From the NCBI GenBank assembly GCA_039191215.1, contig JBCCXT010000012.1, forward strand, positions 1-64,000: a stretch of DNA of 64,000 nt, written 5' to 3'. Within the stretch, counting starts at the first letter, position 1. The number at the start of each line of letters is the position of its first letter. Positions 17,259 through 25,081 of the stretch are shown piece after piece. The notes below the pieces were generated by a model. The model saw only the letters and a program-made list of their open reading frames with translations, ran no database searches and was not told where the DNA came from. This DNA is from HKCCE3408 sp039191215 (GTDB lineage Bacteria > Pseudomonadota > Alphaproteobacteria > Rhodobacterales > Rhodobacteraceae). Position numbers and translations under genes: made by a program.

Positions 17259-18010
17259 TACGGACCTCCTGTGGCGCGCTGCAAGCGCACCTCATCGCGT
17301 GTGTCAACTTCAGGTTGAACGACCACACAATTGGCCGCGCCCTGACCATCGAGATTGCAGGTCAAATTGCGCCGGTAAATGAAAGTATCGTCAGAGCATT
17401 GCAGATTGCCCGGCTCAGCCACAACCAGGCCGCCACCGGCATTAAAGGAACCCGTCACCGGCCCCGCACAAGTCACGGCACCGTCGCTTGATCGCATCTC
17501 CTCGCGGCCGCCCCCGTCTTGGGTAAAACACATCGTCCATTCGTTGAATTCAGTCACGATCCCAGTTTGGTTGTTGCGGATACGGTAGTTGCTGTCGAGC
17601 GCCCAACACCCCTCCAAAACCGCGATGTCGCGATCATTCCACGCACGCTCATCGATCTCTGGTTGCGGTGGCGGCAAATCAAAGGTCGGTATCTCTGGCG
17701 GCGGGTAGACGGCTGTGCATTGCTGCGTGGCAAGCTCTGCCTCCAATGCAGCAATTTCGCGAATAAGCTGAGCGTTGGACTGCAAGATGGCGGCTTGCGC
17801 CTCTTCTGCGGCCAGTGCCGCAGGCGAGCGACAGAAATTCAACCAGCTGACCTGCGCAAATGCGCCCAGACCGCAAGCAACTAAAAGTGCGACGGCGACA
17901 GCGCCGGTTGCCACAACTAGTCCGAATGAAAATAACCAAGCCGACAAACGAATAAGCACGCTAACCCCATTGCTGCGAAACCCATAATTTGAACTGAGCT
18001 TCCGACGCAT
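17258..18010 (-). CDS. Inner-membrane stalk protein with Cys-rich periplasmic domain
   Basis: A 250-residue protein and the first gene of the minus-strand operon. A short basic N-terminus is followed by a transmembrane region at about 24-52, a coiled-coil stalk at 66-98 (LIREIAALEAELATQQC) and a Pro-rich linker (102-120). The C-terminal domain (125-250) starts LEGCWALDS and holds six cysteines (also WTMCF, VTCAG, LQCSD, LTCNL, ANCVV), probably disulfide-bonded in the periplasm. The anchor-stalk layout matches that of the next two genes. I do not recognise the head domain. Its TAA overlaps the next ATG by one base. Confidence 0.7.
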   Translation of the reverse strand: MRRKLSSNYGFRSNGVSVLIRLSAWLFSFGLVVATGAVAVALLVACGLGAFAQVSWLNFCRSPAALAAEEAQAAILQSNAQLIREIAALEAELATQQCTAVYPPPEIPTFDLPPPQPEIDERAWNDRDIAVLEGCWALDSNYRIRNNQTGIVTEFNEWTMCFTQDGGGREEMRSSDGAVTCAGPVTGSFNAGGGLVVAEPGNLQCSDDTFIYRRNLTCNLDGQGAANCVVVQPEVDTRDEVRLQRATGGP

Positions 18011-18233
18011 AGCTTATGCAGGGAGTGGTTGGAATCGCCAGCCCTTTTCTTGACAATCCGTTTTCTTGTGCAGCGCGATTGTAAGGTCGTCCGCGCAATC
18101 GCCAGCGCTGGCGGTGCAATGGGCTGGCTTGGGAAACAATAAATTCTGCGGGCGCCCGCTTGTTTGCTTTGAACCGGCGAGGGAATCGTTCTAATTTTGA
18201 AACAAGTTGTTCACTTTTCTGGGGGATTTTCTC
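18011..18233. promoter_or_regulatory. Divergent intergenic region of the Srf/Tag locus
   Basis: This 223-bp gap separates the first minus-strand operon gene from the plus-strand secreted-protein gene, so it must hold promoters for both directions. A TTGACA at 18050-18055 could be a -35 box on the plus strand, but no convincing -10 stands at the right spacing. No clear ribosome binding site precedes the ATG at 18010. GGGGGA at 18221-18226 precedes GTG 18234. No strong inverted repeat was found. Confidence 0.4.
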
Positions 18234-19514
18234 GTGTTTCGATCAATTGTCTCAGCCTTTTTTGCGGCGCTTCTTCTGCAGATGCCAGCACAGCGTGCGC
18301 AGGCGGACCTGCACCAGTTTGTCATCGGCGGGGGCGCTATTTTGTGCGCCGCTGGCGTGATCTGCAATCCACGCGGCGGCGGTGGTGGGGGCGGCGGCGG
18401 CGGCGGCGGCGGTGGCGGCAGTGTCTGCGGAGAACAATGCCAGGCCAACGTCGAAGCACAGCGCGCACTTGATTACTTTGGCTACAATCCAGGCGGCGCG
18501 GACGGCGTCTGGGGGCCCAATTCCCGCCGTGCAACCAGCGCGTTTGAAGGTGAGATGGGCTTTTTCCCGGTCGACGGCGCGCTTACCGATGCAGAGCGGG
18601 CGTTTTTGGTGTCCAGCTACCAGCGCGCACAATCGGGCTATTACGGGCCGCATCAGAACGCCTATGTGACGGGCGGCACTCGCGGCTTGCTGCGGTCGTT
18701 CAACGATGAGCGTTTGGGCCGCTTTAATCCGTCCGGCACGCAACCTCAGGTTCCCGATACCGCCGTCGCGCCGCCGGCCCCCCAGACGACAATCGTTGAG
18801 GAAGCGGCCGACGAATCCTTTACCGGTTTTGCGCCTACGACTGCGGGCAACTCGATGCGCAGCTACTGCACCGAGACGCAGCAGATCGCGATTGCCTCTG
18901 GCGGCAATATCAGCGCCGTCACCCCACAAAATGCGCAACAGGCCTTAAGTGAACAATTCTGCCTGGCGCGCGATTATTCGACCCGCCAGGGCCAGCAGAT
19001 CATCTCTGGCTTGTCCGGTGTCACCGCGGCTGATGTGGAGCGCATTTGTTCGGACCTTGCCCGGTCGCTTGAAGCCCCGATCGCCAGTTTGGCGACCGCA
19101 TCGCGGGCACAAGTGATCCAGGACGTGCTGTCAGCGGCTGCCAATATCAGCGCCGACCGGATGCTTGCGACGGGCCAGATTTGCCTAAGCGCTGGTTATG
19201 ATCTGGACCGCGGCGATATCGCAACGGCGGGCGCACTTTTGGGAGCTGCGACCGGGCAGGCAAGCTACAGCGAAGTTGTGGCGCACCACCTGCGTTCGGG
19301 CTTTGGCGTGGCGGCAAATCCCGCCCAGGCGCAGACCTGGTATGCCGAGACGCTGGCCCAGTTCGATGCGGGCGCTCCGGCCATGATCCTGCCGAACCAA
19401 TCAGCGCAACGCGTGTCGATCTTGCGCGGCGCGACCTCCATCGGCGTGGCATCTCCGACGACAGACCAGGTTGTAACACCGTCAACAACGCTGCCTACAT
19501 TCAATCTCGATTGA
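18234..19514 (+). CDS. Secreted peptidoglycan-binding-like protein with poly-Gly tract
   Basis: A 426-residue exported protein. I chose GTG 18234 because GGGGGA precedes it and the product then begins with a clean signal peptide (FRSIVSAFFAALLLQMPAQRAQA). Fifteen consecutive glycines (48-62) are flanked by cysteines (C38, C44, C65, C69). Residues about 70-130 resemble a PG_binding_1 domain (ALDYFGYNPGGADGVWGPNSR). The C-terminal half is helical, with a Sel1-like stretch (SGFGVAANPAQAQTWYAE), and ends in a low-complexity Thr/Ser/Pro tail. It is divergent from the Srf/Tag operon and has its own terminator. A role in anchoring the system to the cell wall is inference from the fold and position. 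Confidence 0.72.
   Translation: MFRSIVSAFFAALLLQMPAQRAQADLHQFVIGGGAILCAAGVICNPRGGGGGGGGGGGGGGGSVCGEQCQANVEAQRALDYFGYNPGGADGVWGPNSRRATSAFEGEMGFFPVDGALTDAERAFLVSSYQRAQSGYYGPHQNAYVTGGTRGLLRSFNDERLGRFNPSGTQPQVPDTAVAPPAPQTTIVEEAADESFTGFAPTTAGNSMRSYCTETQQIAIASGGNISAVTPQNAQQALSEQFCLARDYSTRQGQQIISGLSGVTAADVERICSDLARSLEAPIASLATASRAQVIQDVLSAAANISADRMLATGQICLSAGYDLDRGDIATAGALLGAATGQASYSEVVAHHLRSGFGVAANPAQAQTWYAETLAQFDAGAPAMILPNQSAQRVSILRGATSIGVASPTTDQVVTPSTTLPTFNLD
18375..18419 (+). repeat. GGC/GGT trinucleotide tract encoding 15 glycines
   Basis: Fifteen consecutive glycine codons (mostly GGC, with GGT and one GGG) lie early in the secreted peptidoglycan-binding-like gene. Such a tract can change length by slippage in whole codons, altering linker length without breaking the frame. 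Confidence 0.9.
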
Positions 19515-19531
19515 TCGGGGAAGTAGGATGT

Positions 19532-19561
19532 AAAGGGCGCTCGCTTGGGCGCCCTTTTTTT
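19532..19561 (+). terminator. Rho-independent terminator
   Basis: The stem GGGCGC/GCGCCC (19535-19540 with 19549-19554) is extended by AAA/TTT pairs, has an 8-base loop and is followed by a run of seven T. It begins 18 bases after the stop of the secreted-protein gene and isolates that gene from the next region. Confidence 0.88.
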
Positions 19562-19749
19562 ATGTCTTGAGGCGCACGCACTGGCCTACACACAAACGCT
19601 AGACGCCGTGCTCGTGGAAGATGAAAGCTTAAGATGACAGCGGCCTCGCTGAACGGGTCACGCAAAACAAGGTGGCTTATCCACCCAGATAGCGGCGAAA
19701 TCTGGATGAGCGGCCGACCAGCAACTGTCTGGCGGCATCGAAACGGAAG
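19562..19749. other. Intergenic, no feature seen
   Basis: I see no gene or strong signal here. The minus-strand frame crossing this stretch reads through the terminator and looks spurious. Confidence 0.5.
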
Positions 19750-20166
19750 ATGAGAAAACACTTGAAGTCTCACTTCGCGAAAGTTGCGCTGCTTTGTGCA
19801 AGTGTCTTTGTCGCTGCGCCAACACCTTTTAGCGCAACGCCAATGGTAACAAATGTGTCTGGAGTTGCTGAGATTGCGTTGGCTGAGATTCCAGGAGAAG
19901 CCTGGGAAACCGCGTGCTTTGCGCCCGCCTATCATAGTCTCAATCGATCCAGGTTCGACGTAGGTTCTTCCTCGTGTTGGCGCGGAACCGAGATACCGGA
20001 TCAATGGACCTATCTGACGTTCTTTTCTCAACACGGGTGATGCGAACGCTACCGCTTCCAAGCTGATTTCCTTGTTCCCAGCGGAGCCGATTACCGCTGT
20101 TTTCCAAACGATGAGAGCGAGGACATTCAAATCACGATTTCAGAGGGCGTCTTGCGACTTCGCTAG
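19750..20166 (+). pseudogene. Small secreted-protein reading frame with internal TGA
   Basis: An ATG at 19750 opens 96 codons with a signal-peptide-like start (VALLCASVFVAAPTPFSA). The frame stops at TGA 20038-20040, but it continues without interruption for 41 more codons to TAG at 20164. The continuation reads like ordinary protein (CERYRFQADFLVPSG), with a cysteine directly after the stop. The simplest reading is a small periplasmic protein with a nonsense mutation; a genuine 96-residue product or a sequencing error are alternatives. The local composition is less GC-rich than the neighbours, suggesting acquired DNA. No family is recognised and the ribosome site is weak. Confidence 0.4.
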
Positions 20167-20329
20167 TATTCGAATTCCATTCACAGCCTTCTCGATCAGC
20201 CTTACTTCAGTCAAGAATGCCGCCTTCATCTCTTGGCCCGCATGGCGTTTCTGTCCTGTGATGATTTAGGACACCGGGCTGCTATGCCTTGGTACCGTTG
20301 TGCCATGTGGCGAACCGCGCCCGGTGTGA
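20167..20329. other. Intergenic, possible degraded coding sequence on the minus strand
   Basis: The minus strand carries a short coding-like stretch around 20150-20250 (reads AAFLTEVRLIEKAVNGI) with no start and no intact frame. I cannot assign it; it may be a gene or insertion-sequence remnant. Confidence 0.25.
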
Positions 20330-21256
20330 TCACTCTTTGACATCGCTGCCCGAAAGAATTGCCGGTAGGAGCGCCTCGGCGAGCGTGGCGACAGCGTCGA
20401 CACGGGCGATGCGCCTCGACCCAGGTCGGTATGTCAAAAAAACCGAATAGCGTCGCGAGACGTGGCCTTGCAGGCAGCGCGTTAGTCGACCATCAGCCAA
20501 GGGTTCTTTGAGCATGAATTCCGGCAGGTATGCAAAGCCGCGACCGGCAACGGCAAGATCGAATAAAACCGCAAAACTACGTGTCGCAAATGGGCCGTCC
20601 ACGTTGATCTTCGCCGCGCCCTGCGGTGATCGGAAAGTCCAGCTAGACGCGGCCATATCGTTGCGAAACATCAAACAGGGCTGATCGGCGAGGTCTTCCG
20701 GTGTGCCAAGCGCGGCCTCTTGTGCCAAGCCTGGAGCGGCCACCAGGAAGCAGCGAAAACTTCCCAATTCTCTCGCCACCAGTCGGTCGTCATCGAAGGT
20801 GCCGATGCGAAAGGCCAGATCTGTGCTTGGATCCTGCATGTCTTCGAAATCATAGGCCGCTCGCATCACCAATGTCAGATCGGGATATCGCGCCTGGACC
20901 GCGGGAAGAAGAGTGGCCGCAATGACTGATCCGAACTCAGCAGTGGCTGCGAAATTGACCTGGCCCGAAACCTCGCCGCTTTCTTCGCGCGCGATGTCGT
21001 CGAGCAGATCGATGTCGGCCAGAATGGATCTAATGCGCTGACTGAGGCGGAGGCCCGCAGGCGTCAGCATGACTGATCGCCCGCTGCGCTCGACCAGTTT
21101 CACGCCGAAATGGTCTTCCAAGCGCGAGATGTGCCGGCTGATCCCTGACTTTGCCATGTTAAGATGCTCGGCGGCGGCACTGATCCCGCCGCAGCGTGCC
21201 ACGGCATGAAAACTGACCAGGGCCGGCATTCCAATTGTTCTAATAAGCGCAACCAT
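20330..21256 (-). CDS. LysR-family transcriptional regulator
   Basis: A 308-residue DNA-binding regulator. The N-terminal winged helix-turn-helix covers about residues 10-68 (FHAVARCGGISAAAEHLNMA, then RLEDHFGVKLVERSGR) and the effector-binding domain about 95-300. It resembles the DsdA/GcvA-type subgroup, but I assign no ligand. It is divergent from two short-chain dehydrogenase genes across 97 bp, the usual arrangement when a LysR protein controls its neighbour. An inverted repeat at 21277-21295 in that gap is a candidate site. Confidence 0.93.
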   Translation of the reverse strand: MVALIRTIGMPALVSFHAVARCGGISAAAEHLNMAKSGISRHISRLEDHFGVKLVERSGRSVMLTPAGLRLSQRIRSILADIDLLDDIAREESGEVSGQVNFAATAEFGSVIAATLLPAVQARYPDLTLVMRAAYDFEDMQDPSTDLAFRIGTFDDDRLVARELGSFRCFLVAAPGLAQEAALGTPEDLADQPCLMFRNDMAASSWTFRSPQGAAKINVDGPFATRSFAVLFDLAVAGRGFAYLPEFMLKEPLADGRLTRCLQGHVSRRYSVFLTYRPGSRRIARVDAVATLAEALLPAILSGSDVKE

Positions 21257-21276
21257 CGGTTCAGATCAATATATCT

Positions 21277-21295
21277 GTTGCCTTAGATTGGCAAC
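21277..21295. promoter_or_regulatory. Inverted repeat, candidate LysR site
   Basis: GTTGCC and GGCAAC are separated by 7 bases in the 97-bp gap between the LysR gene (start 21256) and the first SDR gene (start 21354). It does not fit the strict T-N11-A rule. The position is right for dual control. Confidence 0.5.
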
Positions 21296-21353
21296 GACTA
21301 GCTTGCGATCATCGCAACTGACCCGCCGAGGGTCGCAAACTGGAGAAATCGAC

Positions 21354-22238
21354 ATGAACATCCTTGTCACAGGAGCCAGCAGCGGATTTGGCAAACTGAT
21401 CGTGGCCGACCTGATCGCGGCCGGGCATCGCGTCGCAGGGACCGCGCGCGATCCGCAAGGTCGCAACAGCGATGCCGCGCAAACGCTCCGCAAAATGGGG
21501 GCTGAGGTCGTCGATATCGACGTGACCGATGAGGCCTCGGTCGCAGCAGGTGTCGCATCCGTCGAGACGTTGCTTGGCGGCATCGATGTGCTGGTAAACA
21601 ACGCCGGTGCCGGAGCGCTTGGCCTACAGGAGAATTTCTCAGGCGAAGACTTTCAGCGCGTTTTCGACGTCAATGTCTTTGGCGTCCAGCGGATGATCCG
21701 CGCCGTTCTGCCGAATATGCGGGCGCGGCGATCCGGGCTGATCTTGAATGTCAGCAGCCTTCTTGGTCGCGTGACCGTTCCTTTCCTTGGCCCCTACAAT
21801 GCCGCAAAATGGGCCGTCGAGGCGCTGAGCGAGAACTATCGGTGGGAGCTGAGCCAGTTCGGCGTCGACGTCGCCGTGATTGAGCCGGGCGGTTTTGCGA
21901 CCAATTTCTTCGCCAATCTGATCACTCCGTCGTCGCGCGACCGGGATGCAGGCTATGGCGAATTGGCCGGTGCGCCTGATGCCATGCTTGAGAGCATGGG
22001 CGCCTCGCTTGCGGCCAATCCGTTGCAGGTCCCGCAAATCGTTTCGGATGCAGTTTTGAAGGTGATCCACACCGCACCCGGCAACCGCAAGTTCCGCAAC
22101 GAGGTGGACAAAAGCGGCATGGCCGAACCCATCATCCCGATGAACCTGCAAGCGGAGGAGGCGACAGAGGCCCTCTTCACGGCCTTCGGAATGGAGGGCA
22201 TGATGACGCTCAACACAGAAGTGGCCGGCGCGGCCTGA
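21354..22238 (+). CDS. Short-chain dehydrogenase/reductase
   Basis: A 294-residue NAD(P)-dependent oxidoreductase of the classical SDR family. It has the cofactor motif TGASSGFG near residue 8, NNAGAG near 82, a serine in NVSSLLG and the catalytic YNAAK. I start at ATG 21354, where the Rossmann fold begins at once; an upstream in-frame start would add 22 residues that do not look like protein. The substrate cannot be told from sequence. It is probably controlled by the divergent LysR protein and shares an operon with a second SDR. Confidence 0.92.
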   Translation: MNILVTGASSGFGKLIVADLIAAGHRVAGTARDPQGRNSDAAQTLRKMGAEVVDIDVTDEASVAAGVASVETLLGGIDVLVNNAGAGALGLQENFSGEDFQRVFDVNVFGVQRMIRAVLPNMRARRSGLILNVSSLLGRVTVPFLGPYNAAKWAVEALSENYRWELSQFGVDVAVIEPGGFATNFFANLITPSSRDRDAGYGELAGAPDAMLESMGASLAANPLQVPQIVSDAVLKVIHTAPGNRKFRNEVDKSGMAEPIIPMNLQAEEATEALFTAFGMEGMMTLNTEVAGAA

Positions 22239-22307
22239 CATACGCGGCAGGCCCGCCGTCCCGCCCGGGCCTGCCGACGCCATTTGCCCAAGGAAAAGAC
22301 CGATCCC

Positions 22308-23144
22308 ATGACCCACCCCGCATTAACCGCTCAATCCGTTGCCGTGATCACCGGCGCGGCCTCCGGCATTGGCCTTGCATCCGCAAAGAAATTTGCCGGG
22401 CTTGGCATGCATCTGGTCATGCTTGACCGGAACATAGACAGGCTTTCCGCCGAAGCCGAGGCCCTGCGGGCGGCCGGGGCCACTGAGATCATGACGGCCG
22501 AAATCGATGTCAGCGATCGGGTGCAGATGGAAACGCTCGAAAAACAGGTGGCCGACCGCTTTGGCGGGGCAGACATTCTGATGAACAATGCGGGCATCGG
22601 AGGCAAATCCTCGACGATCGGAGCCGATGAGCCCTGGGAGGCGATGCTTGGCGTCAATCTTTGGGGTCCGATCCATGGCACCCAAGTGTTCGCGCCGCGG
22701 ATGATCGCGCGCGGCAGGCCGGGTGCGATCATCAATACCGGCTCAAAACAGGGGATCACGACACCGCCAGGAAACCCGGCCTACAACGTATCGAAGGCTG
22801 GACTAAAGGCCTTCACCGAGGCGCTTGCGCATGAGCTCCGGACTGGCGAAGGCCACCGGATCACGGCGCATTTGCTGGTGCCGGGTTTTGTCCATACCGC
22901 CATGATCGGCGCGCCTGCGAAACCTGCCGCGGCGTGGACTGCCGAGCAAACCGTCGACTTTTTCATCGAGAGCGTGAACCGAGGAGATTTCTACATCTTA
23001 TGCCCCGATAACGACGTCTCGCGCGATATTGACGAAAAACGCATCGCTTGGAGTGTGGGAGACGTGATCGAAAACCGCCCCGCACTGAGCCGGTGGCATA
23101 CAGACTACAAGGCGGCCTTCGAGCGCTTCATGGGGGAAAACTAA
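22308..23144 (+). CDS. Short-chain dehydrogenase/reductase
   Basis: A 278-residue SDR with TGAASGIG near residue 15, NNAGIGG, a serine-containing NTGSKQG and YNVSK as catalytic motif. I prefer ATG 22308 (AAGGA upstream) to the TTG at 22284. It lies 69 bp after the first SDR on the same strand, so both are probably expressed under the divergent LysR protein. The two enzymes share only the family fold. The substrate is unknown. Confidence 0.9.
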   Translation: MTHPALTAQSVAVITGAASGIGLASAKKFAGLGMHLVMLDRNIDRLSAEAEALRAAGATEIMTAEIDVSDRVQMETLEKQVADRFGGADILMNNAGIGGKSSTIGADEPWEAMLGVNLWGPIHGTQVFAPRMIARGRPGAIINTGSKQGITTPPGNPAYNVSKAGLKAFTEALAHELRTGEGHRITAHLLVPGFVHTAMIGAPAKPAAAWTAEQTVDFFIESVNRGDFYILCPDNDVSRDIDEKRIAWSVGDVIENRPALSRWHTDYKAAFERFMGEN

Positions 23145-23851
23145 AGCATCGAGTGAAAGGTGTGTCGTGAGTTGAGACGGGTCGAACAGTGAATTTCAGC
23201 GCCGAAGCGGGCCGTTGCCACAACTGCCTCTTTTGCCGGGTTGTAGGCGCGCGGCTGCAGTGTTTTGCATGCATCCGATGAGGTGACGTGCACAGACGCT
23301 CCATTGCGCCGTGACGGTCTGACGTCAGACACGCCGCGAGGCGATCCGGTTCACTGTTCAAGGCTCGATGAGGTGCCCCTAGTTTCCTAGACACCTGCCT
23401 TTTTCAGTTTGAGCTGTCTGATTTCGAAGTCAACGGGCGACAGCATGCCCTTCTTCGTGTGTTTGAGCATTGGGTTGTAGAACAGCTCGATGACCTCAAA
23501 GATATCCAGCCGCGCCTCAGGTCCGCCAGACAGATAAGTGTCTTCGCCATCGCCCGGATTTGAGGACTACCCGCGGGCGTGCGGGCTCAAGTCGCGTTGG
23601 ATAGCAACCCGTGACGCGCCCAAACCAGATGTAGAATTGAGCTTTTGAACCGGTGGCATGTCGACCATCCATGTAAACGGCACTGAACCATGACGGGGCT
23701 ATTGCGGCACTCCCCGCGCCGAGCGGACGGGCCTTTCGCATTATAGCTGGTGGGCCGCGTTCGAAGCTCCTTCCGACGACGAGTAACACCGGATATGCGC
23801 CGGGATCGTCCTGTGCTGGACGGCACCGTCCGAAGCGGATAGGCCGGAAGT
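23145..23851. other. Gene-poor stretch containing an insertion-sequence remnant
   Basis: About 700 bp without an intact gene. The only recognisable element is the IS3-type remnant at 23369-23520. The remainder carries frames that are shadows or run antisense into the MFS gene; no RNA gene is recognised. Confidence 0.6.
23369..23520 (-). mobile_element. IS3-family transposase 3' remnant with end sequence
   Basis: On the minus strand, 23520 to 23387 encodes the last 44 residues of an IS3-type OrfB (LDIFEVIELFYNPMLKHTKK, then GMLSPVDFEIRQLKLKKAG and TAG), the conserved tail after the DDE domain. Just outside, TGAGGTGCCCCTAG (23369-23382) looks like the element's terminal inverted repeat. The rest of the transposase and the other end are missing, so the element is dead. 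Confidence 0.78.
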
Positions 23852-25081
23852 ATGACAGACGCGACAGCAATCCATTCCGACCGGCGTGCCACGCGCAATG
23901 TCGCGGTACTGATTGCCGCGCAGGCTATCCTTGGTGCGCAAATGCCGATCCTCTTTGTGGTCGGCGGCTTGGCCGGGCTGATGATCGCGCCGACCCCCAT
24001 TTTGGCGACCGCGCCGATCTCACTGATCGTCTTTGGCTCAATGACCACATCGTGGTGGCTGGCGAGCTTCATGCAGCATTTTGGCCGTCGCGCGGGATTT
24101 GTCGTCGGCGCGGCTGGCGGTTTTCTTGGCGCAGCGCTATCGGGCTACGGCTTATACTTGGGCAATTTTACCCTCTTTCTGCTCGGGTCTTATTTCAGCG
24201 GGATCTATATGTCGGCCCAGGCTTTCTACCGATTTGCCGCGGCCGACAGCGCGTCGGACGACTTCCGCCCGAAAGCGATCTCTTACGTGCTAGCCGGCGG
24301 TCTCATCTCCGCCATCATTGGCCCACAACTGGTCAAACAGACCGGCGATCTGACGGTGATCCCTTATATCGGATCTTATGCGGCTGCGGCTGCGCTCAAT
24401 CTTGTTGGCGTCTGGCTTTTCGCCTTTCTTGACCTGCCGCCACCAAAACCTGCCGCTACTGGGACGGCCGCTGCGGGGCGCAGCCGGGCTGAGATGCTGC
24501 GCGACCCGCGCATCTTTGTGGCCATCATCTGCGCCATGGTCTCCTACGCGCTAATGAACCTGATGATGACCTCAACGCCGCTGGCAGTCGTTGGCTGCGG
24601 CTTCACCGACGGCAATGCCGCGGATGTGGTCTCGGCTCATGTTCTGGCGATGTTTGCACCATCGTTTTTCACTGGCCACCTCATTCGCCGTTTTGGCGTG
24701 ATGTCGATCATCGGCACCGGTCTCCTTTTGCTTGCCCTGGCAGGCATTGTCGCACTTTCAGGCGTAGCGCTTCACCACTTCTTCGGCGCGCTTATCCTTC
24801 TGGGTCTGGGCTGGAATTTTGGCTTTATCGGCGCCACTACGCTGCTGGCCTCAAGCCATTCGGAAGCTGAGCGCGGGCGCATCCAAGGCCTCAATGACAC
24901 GGCCGTATTTGGCTGCGTGACATTGGCATCGCTCGCATCAGGCGTGTTGATGCAGTTGGGCGATGGCGCGGTCGCAGGCTGGACGGCGGTCAATATCGCG
25001 ATGCTGCCGTTTTTGGTACTTGCGGGCGGTGCGCTGATCTGGCTTGCCATGCAGCCAAAAGAGGTGCTTTCACAGCCGTAA
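23852..25081 (+). CDS. MFS transporter
   Basis: A 409-residue membrane protein of the major facilitator superfamily, with hydrophobic helices throughout (about 12) and a basic cytoplasmic loop between helices 2 and 3 (MQHFGRRAGF). A central cytoplasmic loop near 205-220 is followed by a second half with HLIRRFGVMS. It resembles the YfkF-like/UMF1-like MFS proteins common in alphaproteobacteria. The substrate cannot be predicted. Its 3' end overlaps the convergent squalene/phytoene-synthase-like gene by 12 bp. Confidence 0.88.
   Translation: MTDATAIHSDRRATRNVAVLIAAQAILGAQMPILFVVGGLAGLMIAPTPILATAPISLIVFGSMTTSWWLASFMQHFGRRAGFVVGAAGGFLGAALSGYGLYLGNFTLFLLGSYFSGIYMSAQAFYRFAAADSASDDFRPKAISYVLAGGLISAIIGPQLVKQTGDLTVIPYIGSYAAAAALNLVGVWLFAFLDLPPPKPAATGTAAAGRSRAEMLRDPRIFVAIICAMVSYALMNLMMTSTPLAVVGCGFTDGNAADVVSAHVLAMFAPSFFTGHLIRRFGVMSIIGTGLLLLALAGIVALSGVALHHFFGALILLGLGWNFGFIGATTLLASSHSEAERGRIQGLNDTAVFGCVTLASLASGVLMQLGDGAVAGWTAVNIAMLPFLVLAGGALIWLAMQPKEVLSQP

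Noticed and set aside
1691..18010. Type VI secretion system
   Set aside because: Only Tag-type accessory homologues are seen; no Hcp, VgrG, TssB/C, TssJLM or ClpV gene is present.
20038..20040. TGA as a selenocysteine codon
   Set aside because: No selenoprotein family match and no obvious downstream stem-loop of SECIS type; a nonsense mutation is simpler.
19501..20130. 209-codon minus-strand frame
   Set aside because: It runs through the terminator of the preceding gene and opposes a signal-peptide-bearing frame; the translation is Arg-rich and unstructured.
23587..24072. 161-codon minus-strand frame opposite the MFS gene start
   Set aside because: The MFS gene on the other strand is well supported; the frame has no domain and is rich in Arg and Ser.
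25070..25081. 12-bp 3' overlap of convergent genes as a regulatory feature
   Set aside because: Short convergent overlaps are common in compact genomes; nothing else supports a special role.
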